This document shows, piece after piece, positions 35,404 to 45,024 of a stretch of 64,000 nucleotides of DNA. The translations under genes were made by a program, and so were the position numbers. Within the stretch, counting starts at the first letter, position 1. The number at the start of each line of letters is the position of its first letter. Location of the stretch: contig JAXJPR010000017.1 of the NCBI GenBank assembly GCA_036311565.1, forward strand, positions 53,963 through 117,962, given 5' to 3'. This stretch comes from Fimousia sp036311565 (lineage in GTDB: Bacteria; Bacillota; Clostridia; Lachnospirales; Lachnospiraceae). The notes below the pieces were generated by a model that saw only the letters and a program-made list of their open reading frames with translations, did not search any database and had not been told where the DNA came from.

Positions 35404-35874
35404 TTATCCAAAGTTTCGTACTTTAAAATCTCTTTCCGCTTCTCTCTTTAAATCTTTCTTTGCAATATCCTGACGTTTATCATAAAGTTTTTTCCCTTTT
35501 GCAAGTCCAATCTCTACTTTTACCAGACTTCCTTTAAAGTATACCCGTAAGGGTACAATCGTATACCCTTTTACCTGCGCTTTACTATCCATTTTATAAA
35601 TTTCATTTTTATGCATCAGAAGTTTTTTTACGCGTAATGGATCCTTATTAAAAATATTTCCTTTTTCATATGGATTAATATGCATGCGATGAATAAATAC
35701 TTCTCCATGATCAATGCTGATAAACGCTTCTTTAATACTGCATTGCCCAAGTCGCAGAGATTTTACTTCTGTTCCATGAAGTACAATTCCTGTTTCATAG
35801 GTTTCTTCGATGAAGTAATCATGTCTTGCCTTTTTATTATTGGCAATTAATTTTATTCCTTCGATTTTTGCCAT
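35404..35874 (-). CDS. smpB: SsrA-binding protein SmpB
   Basis: A 156-residue tmRNA partner protein. KLIANNKKARHDYFIEETYE at the N-terminus, GIVLHGTEVKSLRLGQ, and the basic KGKKLYDKRQDIAKKDLKRE tail are family signatures. The start at 35874 (MAKIEGIKLI) follows AAGGAGA at good spacing. A longer frame back to 35916 adds 14 atypical residues. The secG-rnr-smpB-ssrA order is conserved in Firmicutes. Confidence 0.96.
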   Translation of the reverse strand: MAKIEGIKLIANNKKARHDYFIEETYETGIVLHGTEVKSLRLGQCSIKEAFISIDHGEVFIHRMHINPYEKGNIFNKDPLRVKKLLMHKNEIYKMDSKAQVKGYTIVPLRVYFKGSLVKVEIGLAKGKKLYDKRQDIAKKDLKREAERDFKVRNFG

Positions 35875-35927
35875 GACCAATTCTCCTTCTATCTCAGGCA
35901 ATGCCAATTCTGACACTGCCTATCTCC

Positions 35928-38069
35928 TTAATCTTCTTCATATAACTCAAAATCAATAGTTCGTAACATTTTATTTGTTTCTTTTACAAGAACCTCTACT
36001 CTCATTCCCAATTCAAATACTCTCCCTGTCATCTCACCTACCATAGAATAAGTGCTTTCATCATAATTATAATAGTCATCTACCATATCTGCAACCCGTA
36101 TCATTCCTTCAATGGTATTTGGAAGTTCTACATAGATTCCCCAGGTCGTAATTCCTGAAATCACACCTACAAATACTTCCCCTAAATGTTCTTCCATAAA
36201 TTCTACTTTTTTCATTTTTATAACTTCTCTTTCCATCTCTTCTGCACGCCGTTCTGTTTTAGAACTTGTATCAGAAATCTTTGGAAGAATCTGTTCATAA
36301 TGTTTGATGCGTTTTTTATTCAAATTTCCATGTAAATGTTCTTTAATAATTCGGTGAATCTGCAAATCTGGATATCTTCGTATTGGAGATGTGAAATGAC
36401 AATAATATTTTGCAGACAATCCAAAATGTCCGATATTATTTATCGTATACTTTGCTTGTTTCATGGAGCGCAGCGCCAGACGGCTAATCAGTGCCTCTTC
36501 CTCTGTTCCTTCAATTTTATTTAATAATTTTTGAATTTCTTTTGGATGGATGTTCTCTTTTCCACTATTTTTTAGAAAATATCCAAAGTTTTGTATAAAC
36601 ACTGCCAGCTTCTGGATTTTTTCTGGATCTGGACTTTCATGGGTTCGATATACAAATGGAATTTCCTGCCAAAAGAAATCTTCTGCAATGGTTTCATTAG
36701 CTGCCAACATAAAATCCTCAATAATTTTCGTAGCACAATTTCGATCATATGGATAAATTTCAATTGGTCGTCCATCTTCATCCAAAATCAATTTTGATTC
36801 TGGAAAATCAAAATCGATGGATCCTCTTTCATGGCGACGTTTTCTTAAAACATCCGATAATTCTTTCATCAGGTGAAACATTGGGACAAAAGATTCATAT
36901 TTTTTACATTCCTCTTCATCCTGTTCTTCTAAAATCTTTGCCACACTGGTATAACTCATTCTCTGGTCAACACACACCAATGTTTCTGCTATTTTATGTC
37001 CCACAATACGACCCTTTTCATCAATATCCATAATACAGCTTAAGGCCAGGCGATTCATTCCCGCATTTAACGAACAAATTCCATTAGAAAGTTTATGTGG
37101 AAGCATAGGAATTACCCGATCAATGAGATAAATACTAGTTCCTCGTTTTATTGCCTCCTTATCCAAAGCAGATCCCTCTGTTACATAATGACTGACATCT
37201 GCAATATGAACTCCCAACTGATATCCCAGATTCGTCCTTTTGATAGTAATTGCGTCATCTAGATCTTTAGCGTCTTCTCCATCAATTGTGACCATTTGCC
37301 AATCTCTGATATCCATTCGGCCATCCATATCTTTTACAGATACTTCATTACCGATTTTTCTGACTTGAGCCATGACTTCTGATGGAAAATCCAAAGGTAC
37401 ATCATAAGCTTTTATAACAGATAAAATATCAACTCTTGGATCATTTGCATGTCCTAAGATTTCAACTACTTTTCCCTCTGGGCTTTTTCCATTCCCACCA
37501 TAATCTATGATTTTTACCACAACTTTATGACCATCTACCAGATTTTTACTTTCAGATTTTGACAAAAAAATATCTTTTTCAAATTTTTGATTGTCCGGAA
37601 CAACAAATCCAAAATTTTGACTTTTTTGAAAAGTTCCTACTACCTGAACGATCCCTCGTTCCAAAACTTTAACAATTTTTCCTTCTTTGCGTTTTCCTTT
37701 TTCCGCATGTGGCTCTGTCACCTGCATTAAGACCACATCATGGTACATGGCATCCAGGACTGCATTTTCAGGAATAAAGTAATCTTCCTCTTCTCCCTCT
37801 ACTGTTACAAATCCAAAACCTCTGCTGGTACTTTCAAATACACCACGAAGCAGTCCTTTTTCTAATTTTGTATATTTTCCTTTTTTCGTAATCGAGATTT
37901 TTCCTTCCGCAATCAATTCATCTAAAATTTGACGCAGTTCTTGTCGTTCTTTTGGTGGAACCTGTAATAAATACGAAAACTCTTTTAGTTTTAATGGTTT
38001 ATAAATATCATCCTGAATGATTTGATACACAATCTTTTTTCTTTGTTCATATAAATCTTTTCGGTTCAT
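35928..38069 (-). CDS. rnr: Ribonuclease R
   Basis: A 713-residue RNase II-family 3'-5' exoribonuclease. N-terminal winged-helix and cold-shock-like domains (GVFESTSRGFGFVTVEGEE), then the RNB catalytic domain with IDGEDAKDLDDAITI (Asp cluster) near 270, RRYPDLQIHRIIKEHL near 560, and a C-terminal S1 domain (GEVFVGVISGITTWGIYVEL) from about 625. It degrades structured RNA and trims tmRNA-associated mRNAs. It lies upstream of smpB in the same run. Confidence 0.96.
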   Translation of the reverse strand: MNRKDLYEQRKKIVYQIIQDDIYKPLKLKEFSYLLQVPPKERQELRQILDELIAEGKISITKKGKYTKLEKGLLRGVFESTSRGFGFVTVEGEEEDYFIPENAVLDAMYHDVVLMQVTEPHAEKGKRKEGKIVKVLERGIVQVVGTFQKSQNFGFVVPDNQKFEKDIFLSKSESKNLVDGHKVVVKIIDYGGNGKSPEGKVVEILGHANDPRVDILSVIKAYDVPLDFPSEVMAQVRKIGNEVSVKDMDGRMDIRDWQMVTIDGEDAKDLDDAITIKRTNLGYQLGVHIADVSHYVTEGSALDKEAIKRGTSIYLIDRVIPMLPHKLSNGICSLNAGMNRLALSCIMDIDEKGRIVGHKIAETLVCVDQRMSYTSVAKILEEQDEEECKKYESFVPMFHLMKELSDVLRKRRHERGSIDFDFPESKLILDEDGRPIEIYPYDRNCATKIIEDFMLAANETIAEDFFWQEIPFVYRTHESPDPEKIQKLAVFIQNFGYFLKNSGKENIHPKEIQKLLNKIEGTEEEALISRLALRSMKQAKYTINNIGHFGLSAKYYCHFTSPIRRYPDLQIHRIIKEHLHGNLNKKRIKHYEQILPKISDTSSKTERRAEEMEREVIKMKKVEFMEEHLGEVFVGVISGITTWGIYVELPNTIEGMIRVADMVDDYYNYDESTYSMVGEMTGRVFELGMRVEVLVKETNKMLRTIDFELYEED

Positions 38070-38128
38070 ATTCCCTCCAAAGTTTTTCTAGAATCTAGCA
38101 AATAGACTCTGCTCTTTGCATTAAAATA

Positions 38129-38158
38129 GGCACTCCTTATTTTTTGCTAAGAAGTGCC
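38129..38158 (-). terminator. Hairpin after secG (weak terminator)
   Basis: On the minus strand GGCACTTCTTA pairs with TAAGGAGTGCC (one G-T), followed by a weak TATTTTAAT tail. It may attenuate rather than end transcription into rnr. Confidence 0.6.
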
Positions 38159-38179
38159 GTTTTATCCCTTTTCACTCTT

Positions 38180-38419
38180 TTAAAATAATCTGGAAGAAAG
38201 TAACGCTGCAAATACGAAAAATAATACTGTAAAAAATGTTGTGACCTTAATGATCTTCGCTTTTTTTGAACGTCCTTTGTTCTTGCTCCAATACGTCCCT
38301 GCTGGTGCAACTCCATACATAGAACCTAATCCAGCATCCTTTCCTTCCTGAATTAAAACGAGCACTGTAAGCGCAATGCATACTATAATAAATAAAACTG
38401 TTAAAACTGTTTTAACCAT
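38180..38419 (-). CDS. secG: Preprotein translocase subunit SecG
   Basis: A 79-residue protein with two transmembrane helices (about 3-22 and 58-78). The intervening loop holds LIQEGKDAGLGSMYGVAP and a basic SKNKGRSKKAKI segment, the SecG signature. It forms the SecYEG channel with SecY and SecE, encoded elsewhere. The adjacent order secG-rnr-smpB supports the call. Confidence 0.93.
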   Translation of the reverse strand: MVKTVLTVLFIIVCIALTVLVLIQEGKDAGLGSMYGVAPAGTYWSKNKGRSKKAKIIKVTTFFTVLFFVFAALLSSRLF

Positions 38420-38687
38420 GTTCTTTCCTCCTGACTAATTCTCACATCTGGCATACTACTGCCAATCACAAGGTATTTTATCATACCATAATTAGAAAAA
38501 CAAGATGAAAGTCTGTTTTATCAAAAAAATTTTATTGTCATATTGTAAAAATCAATAGCCAGGACCCTCTAAATCTATAAATAAATACCATCTTTTATTG
38601 TGTATTTTTTCGTTCTTTTTCCTCGAAAATATTGTATAATATTGTTAGAAAATAAACAAAGCACTTTTTAAAGGAGAAAACACTATT

Positions 38688-39572
38688 ATGGAAAGACATC
38701 AAATTACAGGCCATACTGAACTCGTCGGTTTAATGGCTTACCCAATCAGACACTCTCAGTCACCTGCCACTCACAATGCAGCATATGAAAAATTAGGTCT
38801 TGATATCGTAAACCTTGCTTTCGAAGTAGACGCAGATGAATTAGAAGATGCTATCAAAGGTTTAAAAGCTTTAAAAATAAAAGGCTCTAACATTTCCATG
38901 CCTAATAAGACCATCGTACACAAATATTTGGATGAAATTTCTCCAGCAGCAGAACTTTGTGGGGCTGTTAACACAGTTGTTAACAAAGATGGTTATTTAA
39001 CCGGACATATTACTGATGGAATTGGTTATATGAAGTCTTTAAAGGACAACGGAATTGATCCAATTGGTAAAAAAATTACTGTTGTAGGTTCTGGCGGAGC
39101 TGCTACTGCTATTCAGATCCAAGCTGCTTTGGATGGAGTAAAAGAAATTTCAATCTTTGCAATTCAGGATAAATTCTGGGATAATGCAAAAGCTACTGTG
39201 GAAAAAATCAACACAAGAACAGAATGTAAAGCTACTTTATATGATTTAGCTGATTTAAATAAATTAAAATCTGAAATGGATGATAGCTATTTATTCACAA
39301 ATGCCACCGGCATTGGAATGAAACCAATGGAAGGACAGACTTATATTCCAGATAAATCTTTCTTCCATCCTGACCTAATTGTAACAGAGGTTATCTACTC
39401 TCCTCATGAAACAGTTATGTTAAAAATGGCCAGAGAAGCTGGATGTAAAACAATGAACGGCCAGGGCATGATGTTATTCCAGGCAATTGAGTCAATCGAA
39501 TTAATTCTTGGAAAACGCGTTGACAGTGAATATATGAAAGAAAAATTAGGTATTTCTTACGTATATGAATAA
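38688..39572 (+). CDS. aroE: Shikimate/quinate 5-dehydrogenase (YdiB-like)
   Basis: A 294-residue NAD(P)-dependent enzyme of the shikimate pathway. RHSQSPATHNAAYEKLG near 22 binds shikimate, SMPNKT near 72 holds the catalytic Lys, CGAVNTVV and TDGIGYMKSLKDNG near 108 follow, and GSGGAATAIQIQAA is the nucleotide-binding Gly motif near 134. Length and the ITDGIGYM segment favour the YdiB-like quinate/shikimate subgroup. A TATAAT lies at 38635-38640. It stands alone on +, ended by a strong terminator. Confidence 0.9.
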   Translation: MERHQITGHTELVGLMAYPIRHSQSPATHNAAYEKLGLDIVNLAFEVDADELEDAIKGLKALKIKGSNISMPNKTIVHKYLDEISPAAELCGAVNTVVNKDGYLTGHITDGIGYMKSLKDNGIDPIGKKITVVGSGGAATAIQIQAALDGVKEISIFAIQDKFWDNAKATVEKINTRTECKATLYDLADLNKLKSEMDDSYLFTNATGIGMKPMEGQTYIPDKSFFHPDLIVTEVIYSPHETVMLKMAREAGCKTMNGQGMMLFQAIESIELILGKRVDSEYMKEKLGISYVYE

Positions 39573-39577
39573 AATTG

Positions 39578-39613
39578 AAATGGAGGACTTAGAAATATTT
39601 AAGTCCTCCATTT
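39578..39613. terminator. Bidirectional terminator between aroE and the DUF1015 gene
   Basis: A perfect 14-bp inverted repeat, AAATGGAGGACTTA with TAAGTCCTCCATTT, with TTTTC on the + side and A-rich sequence on the other. It serves convergent genes. Confidence 0.88.
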
Positions 39614-39619
39614 TCTCTT

Positions 39620-40858
39620 CTAAAAAGTATGTATAAATAACCCACTGCGTAATTTAGGTTCAAACCAGGTAGATTTGGGTGGCATCAATAAATCTGCATC
39701 TGCTACTGCAAATAATTCCCCGATAGTCGTCGGATGCATAGAAAAAGAAACTCTCATATCCATATCAGCTCTTCGTTCTAATTCTTTTAATCCACGAATT
39801 CCTCCAATAAAATCAATTCTTTTATCCTGTTTTGGATCCCTAATTCCTAAAATTGGATCCAGCAGATATTCCTGTAAAATAGATACATCCAAACTTTTTA
39901 CTGGATCATCACTTATAATATCATCTTTTGCAGTCAGACAATACCAATAACTATCAATATACATACCAAACATATGCTTTTCTTTTGGTGAAAAGGGCTC
40001 TTTTCCAATAAATTCCACCTTAAAGTTTTCTTTTATTCTCTCAATAAATTCTTTTTTACTATAACCGTTCAAGTCTTTTACTGTACGATTGTAATCCATA
40101 ATATATAATTGATCATCTGGAAATAATACAGATAAAAAATAATTGAACTCTTCTTTTCCGGTATAATTTGGATTCTGGTTACGTCTTCCAAGTCCTACTT
40201 TTACTGCTGATGCCGCCCGATGATGTCCATCTGCAATATAAGTATTTGGTATTTTGGCAAATGCTTCTTCTAGACTCTGAATTTGGTCTGCATTAGAAAT
40301 TTTCCAAACACAATGTCTAATACCATCTTCAGAAACAAAATTATATACTGGTTTTTTCTCTTGTTTTACTTCTTTCACTACTTGATTGATGAAATTTTGA
40401 GAACGATATGCCAGAAAAATTGGTCCTGTCTGGGCACTGCAGGCATCTACATGCCGAATTCGGTCAATTTCTTTATCCGCTCTTGTATTTTCATGTTTTT
40501 TTATGACTCCTGTTTCATAATCATCGATAGAAGAACATCCTACAATTCCTGTCTGGGTTCTCCCATTCATGGTCAATTCATAAATATAATAACATGGTGA
40601 CCAGTCTCTTACATAAATCCCTGATTCAATATGATTCTTTAATAATTTCTGTGCGGCATCATAGACAATATCATCATAAATGTCAATGGATGGGTCCAAC
40701 TGTGTTTCCGGACGATCAATATTCAAAAATGAATACGGTTTTCCTTTTACTGCTTCTCTTGCCTCTGTTCGATTATATACATCATAAGGCAATGCCGCTA
40801 CCTGACTTACCAAATCAATTCTTGGACGCATTGCACAAAAAGGTTTTACAACTGCCAT
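39620..40858 (-). CDS. DUF1015 (COG4198) family protein
   Basis: A 412-residue protein of the conserved DUF1015 family. Diagnostic stretches: VVKPFCAMRPR at the N-terminus, VAALPYDVYNRTEA, VIKKHENTRADKEIDRI and NTYIADGHHRAASAVK near 208. The DGHHR motif is reminiscent of the ParB/SerK nucleotide-using fold, so a phosphotransfer role is possible but is an inference. Relatives often sit near serine biosynthesis genes; here the neighbours are aroE and a small alarmone synthetase. AAGGAAAG precedes its ATG. Confidence 0.85.
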   Translation of the reverse strand: MAVVKPFCAMRPRIDLVSQVAALPYDVYNRTEAREAVKGKPYSFLNIDRPETQLDPSIDIYDDIVYDAAQKLLKNHIESGIYVRDWSPCYYIYELTMNGRTQTGIVGCSSIDDYETGVIKKHENTRADKEIDRIRHVDACSAQTGPIFLAYRSQNFINQVVKEVKQEKKPVYNFVSEDGIRHCVWKISNADQIQSLEEAFAKIPNTYIADGHHRAASAVKVGLGRRNQNPNYTGKEEFNYFLSVLFPDDQLYIMDYNRTVKDLNGYSKKEFIERIKENFKVEFIGKEPFSPKEKHMFGMYIDSYWYCLTAKDDIISDDPVKSLDVSILQEYLLDPILGIRDPKQDKRIDFIGGIRGLKELERRADMDMRVSFSMHPTTIGELFAVADADLLMPPKSTWFEPKLRSGLFIHTF

Positions 40859-40949
40859 TTTGATTCCTTTCTTTTCCTTTATCCTTTATACATAATGACT
40901 CAATTATAGCAATTATTTCAACATTTCACAATTATTTTCAAAAAATCTT

Positions 40950-41564
40950 CTATTCTTTTGTCAGATGTACGATTTTATTTTCATTATGCTGTTTGAATCG
41001 TTCTTCTAAATCAGCCAGAATTTGGGCATATGTCAACAATTCTTCTTCTAATTTTTCATCTCTTTCTGTTCCTTTTTTGTAATAAATCCGATGTTCCAAA
41101 CTAGCCCACATATCCATGGCCATTGTACGAAACTGAATTTCTACTGGAAAATATTCTGTGGCATCTGCATAATACAGAGGCACCCCTATAATGATATGAT
41201 AACTTCGATAACCATTTGGCTTCGGATGTTTTATGTAATCTTTTTCCTTTAATACAATTAAATCTGATTGCCCTTTGAGTACTTCTACCAAATTATATAT
41301 ATCATCTGTAAAATAACAAATAACACGGATCCCAGCAATGTCAAGCAAATGCTCTTTCGCATTCACTTTACTATCTGTCAAATTTAATTTCCTTAACTTC
41401 TCTTCAATGCTCTGCTTTGATTTTACACGTTTCTGAATATGATGAACCGGACCACTGCTTGGTTTATGGTACAAATTATGGTCTAGAATGTCAATTCTGG
41501 TTCCCATAATTTGCAATGCATCACTATAAGGTGTACGCAGATCATAATACTGTTCATTGGTCAT
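40950..41564 (-). CDS. Small alarmone synthetase ((p)ppGpp synthetase, RelQ/RelP-like)
   Basis: A 204-residue protein with a lone RelA/SpoT synthetase domain and no hydrolase or regulatory domains. Family motifs: VHHIQKRVKSKQSIEEKL (ATP/GTP binding), DIAGIRVICYFTDDIYNL, HPKPNGYRSYHIIIGV and the catalytic VEIQFRTMAMDMWASLEHRI. It is predicted to make pppGpp/ppGpp or pGpp in the cytosol under stress. AAAGGAG precedes the ATG. No dedicated regulator is visible. Confidence 0.92.
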   Translation of the reverse strand: MTNEQYYDLRTPYSDALQIMGTRIDILDHNLYHKPSSGPVHHIQKRVKSKQSIEEKLRKLNLTDSKVNAKEHLLDIAGIRVICYFTDDIYNLVEVLKGQSDLIVLKEKDYIKHPKPNGYRSYHIIIGVPLYYADATEYFPVEIQFRTMAMDMWASLEHRIYYKKGTERDEKLEEELLTYAQILADLEERFKQHNENKIVHLTKE

Positions 41565-41690
41565 AGCTTTCTCCTTTAAATTTGTTATATTTTAACTTTT
41601 CATAGAAATCGATAGATATCAACTTTATTTATTATACAAAACAATTGTGAATATCCTCTTCCCCAATATTGAAAAAAGCTTTAAATTTTC

Positions 41691-42521
41691 TTAAATTTTT
41701 GCAAAATATTGTTCCAGCCAAACTGCCACTCCATCTTCATCATTAGATAAAGTCTGATATTGTACTTGATTCTTAATTTCCTCCGGAGTATTGGAAACTG
41801 CTATTCCATAACCGGCATATTGCATCATATCCAAATCATTTTCCGCATTACCAAATGCCGCAATCTCATCTGGCTTTAATCCTAACATTCTGCTAAAGTA
41901 TTTCAATCCTTCTGCTTTTCCAGCATGAATATCTGATATTTCTAGCAATCTTGGCACAGAGCTGGTTATATAAATTCCTTCAATTGCTTCTACTGCTTCA
42001 CGAAATTTTTCTTTCTGTTCTAAATCCTGAACCATAATATCTAGACTATCCATTTGTTTTTTCCATTTTCTGGCACAGGCATAAATATCATCAACCGGTA
42101 CTCTTGTTTTTTGAATATACGCATAGGCATGCTCCGGGGTACCAAACTTCCATGGGCATTCTACATATTCTCTTGGGGCATAAGGAATTCCATTTACAAA
42201 AATTTCAATGATTCCACGATTTCTTTCTAAGTATTGCAATAATTGATCCACTAGTTCTTCTTTTATTATATGAGAAAATATTCTTTTTCCTGTTTTTACC
42301 TCATATCCATTTGCCCCATTAGAAGTAATCGCAAAAGAAATTCCATCAATTTCTAAAATTTCTTTTGGAAGTGAAGAAAAAGGACGCCCACTAGCCACAA
42401 TTACATGAATCCCTCTTCTGATTGCTTCATCTATTGCTTTTCTATTTCTTTCCGAAAGAGTTCCGTTATTTCTAAGAGTTGTGCCATCTAAATCAAGTGC
42501 AATGCATTTAATCTTCTTCAT
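41691..42521 (-). CDS. HAD-IIB (Cof-type) phosphatase
   Basis: A 276-residue HAD hydrolase paralogous to the one at 12139-12969. ALDLDGTTLRNNGTLSERN is motif I, VIVASGRPFSSLPKE motif II, and AAFGNAENDLDMMQYAGYGI motif IV. The start at 42521 (MKKIKCIALD) follows GGAGG; it overlaps the end of the membrane-protein gene by 14 nt, implying coupling. The substrate is unknown. Confidence 0.87.
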   Translation of the reverse strand: MKKIKCIALDLDGTTLRNNGTLSERNRKAIDEAIRRGIHVIVASGRPFSSLPKEILEIDGISFAITSNGANGYEVKTGKRIFSHIIKEELVDQLLQYLERNRGIIEIFVNGIPYAPREYVECPWKFGTPEHAYAYIQKTRVPVDDIYACARKWKKQMDSLDIMVQDLEQKEKFREAVEAIEGIYITSSVPRLLEISDIHAGKAEGLKYFSRMLGLKPDEIAAFGNAENDLDMMQYAGYGIAVSNTPEEIKNQVQYQTLSNDEDGVAVWLEQYFAKI

Positions 42522-43488
42522 ACAATTCCTCCTCACCTTCCCAAACATCTGCTTTTTCACGTTTAGCAATAAGCTTTCTGCTTAAATAAACAGCAACAAA
42601 TGGAACTATAACAAATACACTTTGATCCATTTGCCAACTAGCCTGCATGTAAAAAAGTCCATCCGCTCCGGATTTTAATAAAATTTCCCATAATGCACCC
42701 CAGCAGGATGACAACAACAACAATTGCTGTTGCCTTTCCAATTTGGCAGTATAAATAACCATCAAAATAAATATTATGAGCATCACCATAAGTATACCGA
42801 AATTTTCCACCGTCCATGAAATTTTCCAGTGTCCCAGGGTTGGAAATCTCTGCAGAAACTCTATTTTCCCCTGATACCAGTTATAAATAAAAATATTTCC
42901 AGTCAACATAGAAAGATACAGCATAATCTGACTATCTCTTTCCTCCCTGAAAATCCACCGAATGAATAAAAATTCCAGTATTGTTTGATAAATTAAAAAT
43001 GGCATCAAAAGCTCTCCTGATTTTTGAAAAAGAGATATGTATATAATATTTAAAATAATTACTAACCAAAAATACGCTAAATGCCCGCCTACATCATTTC
43101 GTTCTTTCATTTTCTTCAAAAAGAAAATAACTGCCATTGGAAAAATGAAATAGGATCCCATCCGCATCAGATAAGCCATACTAAACCCTTCTATCACCTG
43201 CATTGAACCAAACAGCGTAAGTACAAATAATATGGTCATTCCCACAATCACTAATATTGCTTTTTCTTTCTTTTCTTCACTTTCTTCTAATTCACTGTAA
43301 AAACATCCTGCTGCCGCCCCTATTAAAATTCCATTGACCGATAGTTTTTGTATTATGATCAATGCATACTGCTGCCATTTTGGAAATCCGTTCATCCATT
43401 CATAAGAACCTTGATGCATGCAGATTAACCGAATTAATTCAATACAAAATAAAACAAAGATAAATAAAATACTTTTTGTCTTCTTCAT
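42508..43488 (-). CDS. Uncharacterised multi-pass membrane protein
   Basis: A 326-residue integral membrane protein with roughly nine or ten hydrophobic segments. The first (ILFIFVLFCIELIRLICM) follows a short basic start, and short loops contain YSELEESEEKKEKA and LKKMKERNDVGG. The C-terminus is acidic (DVWEGEEELYEED). No family is recognised. The start at 43488 follows AAGGAG; an in-frame ATG at 43521 would add 11 polar residues. Coupled to the downstream HAD gene. Confidence 0.7.
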   Translation of the reverse strand: MKKTKSILFIFVLFCIELIRLICMHQGSYEWMNGFPKWQQYALIIIQKLSVNGILIGAAAGCFYSELEESEEKKEKAILVIVGMTILFVLTLFGSMQVIEGFSMAYLMRMGSYFIFPMAVIFFLKKMKERNDVGGHLAYFWLVIILNIIYISLFQKSGELLMPFLIYQTILEFLFIRWIFREERDSQIMLYLSMLTGNIFIYNWYQGKIEFLQRFPTLGHWKISWTVENFGILMVMLIIFILMVIYTAKLERQQQLLLLSSCWGALWEILLKSGADGLFYMQASWQMDQSVFVIVPFVAVYLSRKLIAKREKADVWEGEEELYEED

Positions 43489-43535
43489 AATCTGCTCCTT
43501 TTCTTCCCTGAATATCTGCATTATATACCAAAACA

Positions 43536-43562
43536 GGGAGAACGTCTATGCGACATTCTCCC
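43536..43562 (-). terminator. Terminator of eno
   Basis: On the minus strand GGGAGAATGTC pairs with GACGTTCTCCC (one G-T) around GCATA, followed by TGTTTTGG. It lies 22 nt past the eno stop. Confidence 0.75.
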
Positions 43563-43583
43563 CACCTTTTTTAAATTTCTGTT

Positions 43584-44873
43584 TCAATTTCCAAACATTT
43601 TACATCTTCCCAATTGTTCTTCAATACGAAGCAACTGATTATATTTACTAATTCGATCACTACGGCAAGGTGCTCCTGTCTTAATCTGTCCTGCATTGAC
43701 TGCTACAGACAGATCTGCAATAGTATTATCCTCTGTCTCGCCAGAACGGTGTGAAATTACCGTTGTATACCCAGCACATTTTGCCATTTCAATAGCATCC
43801 AATGTCTCTGTCAGCGTCCCGATTTGATTAAATTTAATTAAAATCGAATTGGCAATGGAATTTTCGATTCCTTCTTTTAATCTTTTTGCATTGGTCACAA
43901 ACAAATCATCACCAACCAGCTGAACCTTATCACCTAAACGATACGTAAGAACCTTCCAGCCCTTCATATCTTCTTCATTTAAACCATCTTCAATACTAAA
44001 TATTGGATATTTTGCCACTAAATCTTCATAATACTGCACCATTTCTTCCGCATTTCTGCGAATTTCTTTACCAGCCATTTTGCTTTCACCAGGAAAGTAG
44101 TATTGATCGTCATCTTCATCATATAGTTCACTGGCTGCCGCATCGATAGCAATCATCACATCTTCTTTTGGCCTATATCCAGCACCTTTGATGGCTTCTA
44201 CCAAATAATCCAACGCTTCTCTGCTGCTGGACAAATCCGGAGCAAATCCACCTTCATCTCCAACTGCTGTCGATAATCCCCTGCTTTTTAACAATTCTTT
44301 CAATTTGTGATAAATCTCTGTTCCCATGCGAAGTGCTTCATGGAAATCATCTGCTCCTACAGGCATGATCATAAATTCTTGTAAATCTACGGTATTATCT
44401 GCATGCTGCCCTCCGTTTAAAATATTCATCATCGGTATCGGTAGTTTTTTACTGTTACATCCACCAATATATTGATAAAGCGGAAGGTTTAGCGCCTCCG
44501 CCGCAGCTTTTGCTACAGCTAAGGAAACTCCTAGTGTTGCATTTGCTCCCAGTCTCGATTTATTGTCAGTTCCATCCATATCAATAAGAATCTGATCAAT
44601 TTCAATCTGGTTCAATGGATTTTTCCCAATCAATTTGTCTGCAATTCTGCTATTTACATGATTGACCGCCTTTTCGACCCCTTTGCCGCCATAGCGTTTT
44701 TCTCCATCACGCAGCTCTACTGCTTCAAATTTTCCTGTAGAGGCACCAGATGGCACCATGGCCCTTCCCATAGCACCATTATTCAATAACACTTCCACTT
44801 CTACTGTTGGATTCCCTCTGGAATCCAACACTTCTCTACTACAGATATCTAAAATTTCTAATTGACCTTTCAT
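43584..44873 (-). CDS. eno: Enolase
   Basis: A 429-residue glycolytic enzyme converting 2-phosphoglycerate to PEP. Signatures: EVLDSRGNPTVEVEVLL near the N-terminus, SGASTGKFEAVELRDG, the Mg ligands in AAASELY, SIEDGLNEEDMKGW and QLVGDDLFVTN, and SHRSGETEDNTIADLSVA. Full length. It is separated from gpmI by a DUF2007 gene and terminators, so it is probably monocistronic. Confidence 0.97.
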   Translation of the reverse strand: MKGQLEILDICSREVLDSRGNPTVEVEVLLNNGAMGRAMVPSGASTGKFEAVELRDGEKRYGGKGVEKAVNHVNSRIADKLIGKNPLNQIEIDQILIDMDGTDNKSRLGANATLGVSLAVAKAAAEALNLPLYQYIGGCNSKKLPIPMMNILNGGQHADNTVDLQEFMIMPVGADDFHEALRMGTEIYHKLKELLKSRGLSTAVGDEGGFAPDLSSSREALDYLVEAIKGAGYRPKEDVMIAIDAAASELYDEDDDQYYFPGESKMAGKEIRRNAEEMVQYYEDLVAKYPIFSIEDGLNEEDMKGWKVLTYRLGDKVQLVGDDLFVTNAKRLKEGIENSIANSILIKFNQIGTLTETLDAIEMAKCAGYTTVISHRSGETEDNTIADLSVAVNAGQIKTGAPCRSDRISKYNQLLRIEEQLGRCKMFGN

Positions 44874-44972
44874 AATCCCACGTCCTTTTGTTAGTATTCT
44901 TTATCATTTTTTCCAAATTTACATAAAATATTCTTAAAAATGAAAAAATAAATATAACAAAACAAAAAAAGA

Positions 44973-45010
44973 CCGTGTATTATTTCCAGAATATCCAAAA
45001 CAATACACGG
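44973..45010 (-). terminator. Terminator of the DUF2007 gene
   Basis: On the minus strand CCGTGTATT pairs with AATACACGG around a 20-nt loop, followed by TCTTTTTTTG. The large loop makes it less typical. Confidence 0.7.
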
Positions 45011-45024
45011 CTTTTCATCGATCA

